Shown: positions 40,792 through 45,709 of the stretch, piece by piece
Layout: each line of letters begins with the position of its first letter
How positions within the stretch are numbered: position 1 is the first letter of the stretch
Assembly (NCBI GenBank): GCA_012727485.1
Contig: JAAYHF010000076.1
Location: 1-45,709 of the forward strand
Direction: 5' to 3'
Length of the DNA: 45,709 nt
DNA from: Eubacteriaceae bacterium
GTDB lineage: Bacteria; Bacillota; Clostridia; Eubacteriales; Anaerofustaceae
Translations under genes and position numbers: made by a program
The notes under the pieces: generated by a model
What the model saw: the letters and a program-made list of their open reading frames with translations, nothing else
What the model was told of the DNA's origin: nothing
The model's database searches: none

Positions 40792-41244
40792 TTACCAGCT
40801 GAGTATTTTTTTAAAATCCTTCACCAATTCGGCGGCCTTGGCCTCGTTTGCCACCAACACGAATACGGTGTCGTCTCCCGCGACGCTCCCTATAATATCG
40901 TTGCTCAAGGAAGCATCTATGGAAACGGCGGCGGCGTTCGCCATGCCCCGAACGGTTTGTATACAAATCATAAAGCCCACATACTGCACCTTTATGACCA
41001 CTCTTTTGAAAATATCCACCAGCCTCTCGTCGAATATATCGTCGTTCGGCCCGGGGGCGGAATATTTATAGGTGCCGTTGTCGCTCATTATCTTAAGCAG
41101 TTTGAGTTCCCTTATATCCCTGGAAACGGTGGCCTGGGTTACGGAAATGTTGTTTTCCTTGAGCCTTTCGGTCAGTTCCTCCTGGGTATGGATCTCGTTT
41201 TCGGCGATGAGTTTAAGGATTATTGCCTGTCTTTCATTTTTCAT
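40792..41244 (-). CDS. argR: Arginine repressor ArgR
   Basis: Arginine-responsive hexameric regulator. The N-terminal winged helix-turn-helix (LKLIAENEIHTQEELTERL, then TQATVSRDIRELKL) fills residues 1-70. The C-terminal part holds the trimer and arginine-binding region with GDDTVFVLV. The 150-residue length is normal. No ARG box or arginine-synthesis gene is visible here. Its position upstream of recN is the usual clostridial one. AAAGGAA precedes the ATG. Confidence 0.95.
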   Translation of the reverse strand: MKNERQAIILKLIAENEIHTQEELTERLKENNISVTQATVSRDIRELKLLKIMSDNGTYKYSAPGPNDDIFDERLVDIFKRVVIKVQYVGFMICIQTVRGMANAAAVSIDASLSNDIIGSVAGDDTVFVLVANEAKAAELVKDFKKILSW

Positions 41245-41307
41245 TTATAACCATTCCTTTCGCTGTGAGGGTAATCAGTCAAGTTTCTTTCCGTTAAAAG
41301 CAAGAAG

Positions 41308-42099
41308 CTATCCTCTGTTGAGTTTCTCGCTGACTGTTTTATAAAAATCGTAATCCTTAAAACGGATTATCTTCGTTATCATATCGGCTTTTTTGATGAG
41401 AATGCTTCCTTGGTTGGGTTGTATCATTCTCCCGTCGCGGCTTATGGAGGTCTTTTGCTCGTCAAAGACGACTTTGATACTCTGCGAGCTGTCAACCGCC
41501 ACCGCCCTTGAATTCAGGGTGTGGGGCGCTATGGGCTGAATTATCATCAAACGGCAGGAGGGAGCGACCAGGGGGCCTCCGAGGGACAGCACATAGGCGG
41601 TGGAGCCTGTGGGAGTGGAGATTATCACCCCGTCCGCCGAAATGTCGTAGAGCAGGGTATCGTTCACATAAATCTTGAAATGCCCCACATTATGCTCCAT
41701 TTTATTTTTAAGTACAATGTCGTTGAGGGCGTTGCCCAAATCCCCCCCGTCGGAGGGGCGGTAGGCGTTGATCATCATACATTCTTCTATGCGATATTCC
41801 CCCTTTATTATCCTGTCTATCGCCGGGATAATATCCTCACTGCGAATGGTGGGCAAAAAACCCAGCGTTCCCGTATTTACCCCCGCCATGGGCAAATTCA
41901 TTGCGGAGAAAATCTGCGCCGCCCAAAGAAAGGTGCCGTCCCCGCCGAAAACCATTCCGAAGTCATACAAGCTTTCGGGTTCGTTCATCGGTATACGGGT
42001 ATGTTCCCAGCCTATTGAATTCAAATAGGCCGCGGCAGTAAGGTAATCCTCCACCGATTCGGGTTTGATGTCGTTCACAAAGAACAATGCTCTTTTCAT
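41308..42099 (-). CDS. nadK: NAD kinase
   Basis: Phosphorylates NAD to NADP. The 263-residue protein has the catalytic GGDGTFLWAA motif (about residues 57-66) and the conserved GVNTGTLGFLP. The NAD-binding strands include GVIISTPTGSTAY and LGGPLVAPS. The start at 42099 is chosen because GGAG lies in front; the longer frame to 42150 would overlap tlyA. It lies 22 bases after the tlyA stop in the conserved tlyA-nadK-argR-recN order. Confidence 0.95.
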   Translation of the reverse strand: MKRALFFVNDIKPESVEDYLTAAAYLNSIGWEHTRIPMNEPESLYDFGMVFGGDGTFLWAAQIFSAMNLPMAGVNTGTLGFLPTIRSEDIIPAIDRIIKGEYRIEECMMINAYRPSDGGDLGNALNDIVLKNKMEHNVGHFKIYVNDTLLYDISADGVIISTPTGSTAYVLSLGGPLVAPSCRLMIIQPIAPHTLNSRAVAVDSSQSIKVVFDEQKTSISRDGRMIQPNQGSILIKKADMITKIIRFKDYDFYKTVSEKLNRG

Positions 42100-42121
42100 T
42101 TTTATCGATCTCCGAAGCTGA

Positions 42122-42934
42122 TTAATTCTCTTTGCGAATAAGCTCGTCATGAGCCGATTCCACGCATTTTTCTATCATTTCGTCATTATTGCCGTTGTAA
42201 TCCGAAAGGGTGAAGCGGCCCAAGAATTCGATGTTCCCCTTCGGCCCTTTTATCGGTGAATAATCAAGGGATATAAGGTTATAGCCCAAATCGGCAAGGG
42301 AGGCGCTCACGCTTTTGAGCGTTTTTTTATGTATCGCCCCGTCGGTTATGACCCCGTTTTTCCCAATCTCCTCCCTTAGGGATTCGAATTGGGGCTTTAT
42401 CAGGAATACAAGCTCGGTTTTTTCGTCTATGAAGTTTTTCAAATTCCCGCAAAGCTTGGTTATGGAGATGAAGGAAACATCCATCACAACGATGTCGATT
42501 ATATCCTCTATCTCGCTTTTGTCAAAATAGCGGAAGTTTGTTTTTTCATATACCGCAACCCTGCTGTCCCGCCTGAGCTTATCCGCAAGTTGATCTGTTC
42601 CCGCGTCTATGCTGTAAACCTTCTTTGCACCGCCGGTCAGCAGGCAGTCCGTGAAGCCCCCGGTGGAAGCGCCTATATCAAGGGCTGTCTTGCCCCTCAC
42701 ATCGATCTTAAACACCCTTAGAGCCTTCTCAAGCTTGTAGCCGCCCCTGCTCACATAGGGGCAACCTGTGTCATTCAGGGCGATTTGGGCGTCTGCGGCC
42801 ACCAACGCCGAGGGTTTGTCGCATACACTCCCCGAAAGGGTCACCGCCCCCTGCTTGATAAGGGTTTTGGCCTTCTCCCTGCTTTGAACAAGACCTCTTT
42901 CGAACAGCGCCACATCGAGCCGAATTTTATTCAT
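42122..42934 (-). CDS. tlyA: TlyA-family rRNA 2'-O-methyltransferase
   Basis: Predicted to methylate ribosomal RNA. The 270-residue protein has an N-terminal S4 RNA-binding domain (RLDVALFERGLVQSREKAK, residues 4-22) and an FtsJ/RrmJ-like methyltransferase with the SAM motif DIGASTGGFTDCLL (about 81-94) and the acidic VVMDVSFIS segment. Hemolytic activity, named in the older literature, is not predicted by anything here. The ATG overlaps the lgt stop by 8 bases. dxs, often upstream of tlyA, is replaced by lgt. Confidence 0.93.
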   Translation of the reverse strand: MNKIRLDVALFERGLVQSREKAKTLIKQGAVTLSGSVCDKPSALVAADAQIALNDTGCPYVSRGGYKLEKALRVFKIDVRGKTALDIGASTGGFTDCLLTGGAKKVYSIDAGTDQLADKLRRDSRVAVYEKTNFRYFDKSEIEDIIDIVVMDVSFISITKLCGNLKNFIDEKTELVFLIKPQFESLREEIGKNGVITDGAIHKKTLKSVSASLADLGYNLISLDYSPIKGPKGNIEFLGRFTLSDYNGNNDEMIEKCVESAHDELIRKEN

Positions 42935-43742
42935 CGGTCTTGTCTTTTTTCTCTCCCTCCCCCATGGGGAAAAAGCCCTTTTTCCTTTGAACTATTATAA
43001 AAGCGGAGGATAACAGGATAAGCAGAACCGATACTATCTGCGCCGTTCTCATTCCCATGAAATAAAGGCTGTCGGTACGCAGGGCTTCTATGAAAAATCT
43101 GCCCGTCGAATAGAGGATAAAATACCAGCAGGTCACCGAACCGTGGTATTTCGCCTTTTTGCTCACAATGAATATCAATATAAGGCACACGGCCATATTC
43201 CAGAGGGATTCGTAAAGAAAGGTGGGGTGAACGCTTAAAACCTTTCCCCCCTCAATCACCTCGATCGCCCAAGGGAGGTCGGTTGTTGTGCCGTGGGCTT
43301 CCATATTGAAATAATTGCCCCATCTGCCGATGGCCTGCCCCAAAGCAAGGCTCGGCGCCAAAAGATCAGTCACCGAAAAAAAGTTAATCTTTTTATGTCT
43401 GCAAACCAATAAAGCCGCAGAAGCACCGAAAAGAATGGCTCCGTGAATGGCAAGCCCCCCCTTCCAAATGGCAAGAATCTCCGAAAGGTGGTTTGAATAA
43501 TAAGACCATTCAAAGACAACATAATATAACCTTGCTCCGAGAACGGCGCAGGGGATTATCCAGAGGAATATATCGTAAAGGTCGTCTTCCTTGAAGCCCT
43601 TTGACTTGCCCCTTCTCAGAAAGACAAAAAAGCCCGCCATGATGCCGAGGCTTATCATAATAGCATACCATCTTATCTGATAACCGAACACCTCGAAGGC
43701 CACAGGGTCGGGCTTACCCAAAAACGCAAGTAATTTACTCAT
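42927..43742 (-). CDS. lgt: Prolipoprotein diacylglyceryl transferase
   Basis: Adds diacylglycerol to lipobox cysteines, the first step in lipoprotein maturation. The 271-residue membrane enzyme has about seven hydrophobic helices, with the substrate-binding signature GRWGNYFNMEAHG (about residues 141-153), and the N-terminal HIRWYA-like IRWYAIM. Several lipoproteins in this window are its likely substrates. GGAG precedes the ATG. A perfect TATAAT (43760-43765) is its likely -10. It heads the tlyA-nadK-argR-recN-spoIVB unit. Confidence 0.95.
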   Translation of the reverse strand: MSKLLAFLGKPDPVAFEVFGYQIRWYAIMISLGIMAGFFVFLRRGKSKGFKEDDLYDIFLWIIPCAVLGARLYYVVFEWSYYSNHLSEILAIWKGGLAIHGAILFGASAALLVCRHKKINFFSVTDLLAPSLALGQAIGRWGNYFNMEAHGTTTDLPWAIEVIEGGKVLSVHPTFLYESLWNMAVCLILIFIVSKKAKYHGSVTCWYFILYSTGRFFIEALRTDSLYFMGMRTAQIVSVLLILLSSAFIIVQRKKGFFPMGEGEKKDKTDE

Positions 43743-43759
43743 AAGCTACTCCGACTAAG

Positions 43760-43788
43760 ATTATACCACAACTTTTTGCTTTTTATAA
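43760..43788 (-). promoter_or_regulatory. Probable promoter of lgt and downstream genes
   Basis: A perfect TATAAT preceded by TG-like context (43760-43765) with a 17-base spacer to TTATAA (43783-43788), a weak -35. It lies about 18 bases before the lgt ATG. Confidence 0.45.
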
Positions 43789-43820
43789 TTATTCATATCT
43801 TTTTGGGCAATTTTTGCATA

Positions 43821-43915
43821 AAAAAACAGCCGTATTTCTGTTTTTCTGCTTTTCTAACCAATATTTTAACCGTATAAACGATTATAATATACAGAAAACA
43901 AGGAAAAACGGCTGT
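43821..43915 (-). terminator. Terminator of pduL with a long loop
   Basis: ACAGCCGT and ACGGCTGT (43826-43833 with 43908-43915) pair, and the minus strand then reads TTTTTT. The loop is about 74 bases and contains further short complementary stretches. Confidence 0.5.
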
Positions 43916-43922
43916 ATAATCT

Positions 43923-44495
43923 TTATTTGATGATCTCGCAGATGAGTCCGTTGGCGGCTCCCGCCGCATTCCCTTCTTCTATATCCACATGGAAGTCAAT
44001 TTGACCGCTGCCTCCGGCGCGCACCAAAACATTGCCGAAAATGATCTCCCTTTCCCCGGGTACTTTTACGCTTACCCTCTGTCCGTCACAAAGACCGTAT
44101 TCCTCGGCTTGAGCAAGGCTGATATGTATATGCCTTAAGGCTACGATAACGCCCTGTTCCAACATTATGCTTCCGTTGGGGCCTATTACCTCCAAACCGG
44201 GAGTACCCTTTAAATCCCCGGAATCCCTCATGACGGGGGCTATCCCCAGCTTGAAACAATCAGCGCGGAGGACTTCTATCTGGGTTTCCTTCCTTTCGGG
44301 CCCCAAAACCCTCACCTTTTCGATTATGCCCTTGGGTCCTTTGAGATTGACACATTCCTCATAGGCATACTGCCCCGGCTGGGAAAGCTCGTTGCGAACC
44401 TTGAACTCATAGCCCTTTCCGAAAAGGGCCTCCTTATCCGCAAGGCTTAAATGGCAATGACGATTAGACAGAGATATTCCGACAGTGTTTTTCAT
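43923..44495 (-). CDS. pduL: Phosphate propanoyltransferase PduL-like
   Basis: A phosphotransacylase that exchanges CoA for phosphate on acyl groups (acetyl or propionyl phosphate). The 190-residue protein is of the short PduL type. The histidine zinc-binding motifs are NRHCHLSLAD near residue 12 and RHIHISLAQAEE further on; FxRYDSGDLKG-like MRDSGDLKG is present. No microcompartment shell gene is here, so a housekeeping acetate-forming role (replacing Pta) is likely. AAAAGGAG precedes the ATG. It follows the BMP lipoprotein on the same strand by 12 bases. Confidence 0.92.
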   Translation of the reverse strand: MKNTVGISLSNRHCHLSLADKEALFGKGYEFKVRNELSQPGQYAYEECVNLKGPKGIIEKVRVLGPERKETQIEVLRADCFKLGIAPVMRDSGDLKGTPGLEVIGPNGSIMLEQGVIVALRHIHISLAQAEEYGLCDGQRVSVKVPGEREIIFGNVLVRAGGSGQIDFHVDIEEGNAAGAANGLICEIIK

Positions 44496-44507
44496 ATCCT
44501 TCTCCTT

Positions 44508-45500
44508 TTATTGTATTATGGGCGAAACATATTGGGCGGCGCCCGTTCTTGTGGTGGGCACCTTCACTATCCCGCCGACCACCAAATTCTTCCAGAGATT
44601 TATCACATCGGCAACGCTTTGGTCTTCGGCGGCGTAGCTTTCGCTCAAAGCGCCCTCCCCGAGCCCGAAGCGGGCTATTTGCCCCTTCATGAGCCCGTTG
44701 TAATAAACCTCCATCATCGCATTTACTGCGCTTAATATGTCCTCTTTGACGATGAAATCCATCCCCTGGGTTCGATAATTATAAACTGCCCCGATCACGG
44801 GTATATTCAACTGCCCGGCCACATTATAAATGTAATCCGCTTCGTCGATGGTATATATGATGTCGCAGTTTGCGATCGCCGAGGCCAAGGCATCAAAACT
44901 CACCGCATCGTCGGTTTCATCTCCCCTGTAGAACTTCACGATTTCGAGATCCTTATTGACGGACTTTATCCCCGCGGTGAAGCCCGCCTCGTATTCTATG
45001 TAGGAGAGATATTCGTATTTACCCACAAAGCCCACGCTGTCAACGCTTTTGCAGGCGGCGTAAAGCCCGGAGAGGAAACCCGCCTGTTCCCTTCTGAAAA
45101 CGATGCTGTATATATTCTGGGCGTCCTGAACCCCGTCCAAATTGCCGTCCGCATCTCCGCCCACCAGGGCGAAGTTGACCGCGGGGAAATTCTTGGCGCT
45201 TGAAAGGCAGATGTTTTCCAAGCCTTCTCCCGCAAATACCGCAAGACCCGGGGTTTTCGCCAAAACCTCGGTGACATCAAGCTCACTGCCGGATTCTTCG
45301 GTCAGTTGAATTTCTTCGAGCTTTAAGCCGTAAAGCTCACAACTGCTTTTTAAGCCCTCATGGGTATATTGATTCATATAACCGTCCTTCAGAGAGCCTT
45401 TATAGATAAAAACCACATCGGGAGTGGCCTTTTTGCAGGAAGCGCCCCCGAAGGCAAAGGCAAGGCAGATGAGAAGGATCAGTATTCTTTTAATTTTCAT
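44508..45500 (-). CDS. BMP-family (PnrA/Med-like) substrate-binding lipoprotein
   Basis: A predicted lipoprotein of 330 residues related to basic membrane proteins and nucleoside-binding receptors of ABC transporters. The signal peptide ends in a lipobox FGGASC. Family motifs are VVFIYKGSLKDGYMNQYTHE near the N-terminus, the SVGFVGKYEYLSY stretch, and GFTAGIKSVN. The start at 45500 is chosen over a longer frame that would overlap trxB by more than 100 bases. Its ATG overlaps the trxB stop by 11 bases. No permease or ATPase follows, so the transporter partners are elsewhere or missing. Ligand unknown. Confidence 0.85.
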   Translation of the reverse strand: MKIKRILILLICLAFAFGGASCKKATPDVVFIYKGSLKDGYMNQYTHEGLKSSCELYGLKLEEIQLTEESGSELDVTEVLAKTPGLAVFAGEGLENICLSSAKNFPAVNFALVGGDADGNLDGVQDAQNIYSIVFRREQAGFLSGLYAACKSVDSVGFVGKYEYLSYIEYEAGFTAGIKSVNKDLEIVKFYRGDETDDAVSFDALASAIANCDIIYTIDEADYIYNVAGQLNIPVIGAVYNYRTQGMDFIVKEDILSAVNAMMEVYYNGLMKGQIARFGLGEGALSESYAAEDQSVADVINLWKNLVVGGIVKVPTTRTGAAQYVSPIIQ

Positions 45501-45709
45501 CGCCCGACCCCGCCGAAATATATTCCTTTGCGTAATATGCGGCGACGGCTCCGTCGGCGGCCGCAGTGATAACCTGGCGCAGGGGGGTAACTCGCACATC
45601 TCCCGCCGCATATACCCCCTCGCAGGAGGTTTGCATTTTTTCGTTTGTTATAATCCAACCCTCGTCGGTATCGACCATTCCCCTGAAAATTTCCGTATTG
45701 GGGATAAAG
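45490..45709 (-). CDS. trxB: Thioredoxin reductase (partial, C-terminal end)
   Basis: The visible 72 residues are the C-terminal FAD-domain end of a thioredoxin-reductase-like flavoprotein. The motifs are FIPNTEIF, EGWIITNEKMQTS, GVYAAGDVR (FAD-binding GD) and the helix with QVITAAADGAVAAYYA. The frame continues off the right edge. The catalytic CxxC lies outside the window, so ferredoxin-dependent or alkyl-hydroperoxide-type relatives cannot be excluded. It is first in the unit with the BMP lipoprotein and pduL. Confidence 0.9.
   Translation of the reverse strand, partial: FIPNTEIFRGMVDTDEGWIITNEKMQTSCEGVYAAGDVRVTPLRQVITAAADGAVAAYYAKEYISAGSGDEN

Noticed and set aside
1-45709. CRISPR array, rRNA genes, transposases, integrases or phage genes
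   Set aside because: No regularly spaced repeats, no rRNA motifs and no protein of these classes were recognised in the window.

Overview
This window looks like ordinary chromosome from an endospore-forming member of the Clostridia. The evidence is the set of sporulation genes in clostridial order (spoIIAA-spoIIAB-sigF-spoVAC-spoVAD-spoVAE, sigG, spoIIM, a dacF-like gene, spo0A, spoIVB, a spoVB-like flippase) and the Gram-positive signals: purine-rich ribosome binding sites, several TTG/GTG starts and many intrinsic terminators. Nothing here allows a confident genus call. No rRNA, CRISPR array, transposase, prophage or defence island was seen, and most genes lie on the minus strand.

Layout. 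1-2600: a partial SpoVB-like flippase, tRNA-Thr, a gene-poor tract full of inverted repeats, and tRNA-Arg. 2583-7195: a tight minus-strand run, LD-carboxypeptidase > GH25 muramidase > gpmA > sfsA > TIGR01212 radical SAM. 7373-14963: accessory-like genes, namely a two-part ferritin-like protein, a lone MoaE, two lipoproteins, an XRE-like regulator divergent from a membrane-anchored Ser/Thr kinase, and a GGDEF(degenerate)-EAL membrane protein. After a long gene-free gap, 15971-20091 holds tRNA-Ile2 and the forespore operon spoIIAA/AB/sigF/spoVAC/AD/AE with a MerR-like gene upstream.

20171-23693: thiI, a cysteine desulfurase that probably supplies its sulfur, and an alanine/ornithine-racemase-family enzyme. 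23833-30602: tRNA-Trp, a DegV protein, pyrophosphatase, a FrlD-like sugar kinase, an iron-ADH-family protein that has lost its metal ligands, and thrC-thrB. 30616-33513: argS, ddl and tRNA-Val. 33668-36838 (plus strand): sigG, nrdR, spoIIM, dacF-like. 36905-43742 (minus strand): the conserved block lgt-tlyA-nadK-argR-recN-spoIVB-spo0A. The window ends with pduL, a BMP-family lipoprotein and the C-terminus of thioredoxin reductase.

How the genes connect: Spo0A commits the cell to sporulation, SpoIIAA/AB release sigma F, and sigma F probably switches on sigG (a sigma-F-like promoter is visible). SpoIVB signals to the mother cell, SpoIIM acts in engulfment and SpoVAC/AD/AE load dipicolinic acid. 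Murein enzymes, Ddl, Lgt and the flippase supply envelope functions. I found no clear undescribed multi-gene system. The best leads are regulatory: nrdR appears leaderless, spoIVB's start codon lies in a terminator-like hairpin, a hairpin separates sigF from spoVAC, and one iron-ADH homologue is probably a pseudoenzyme.
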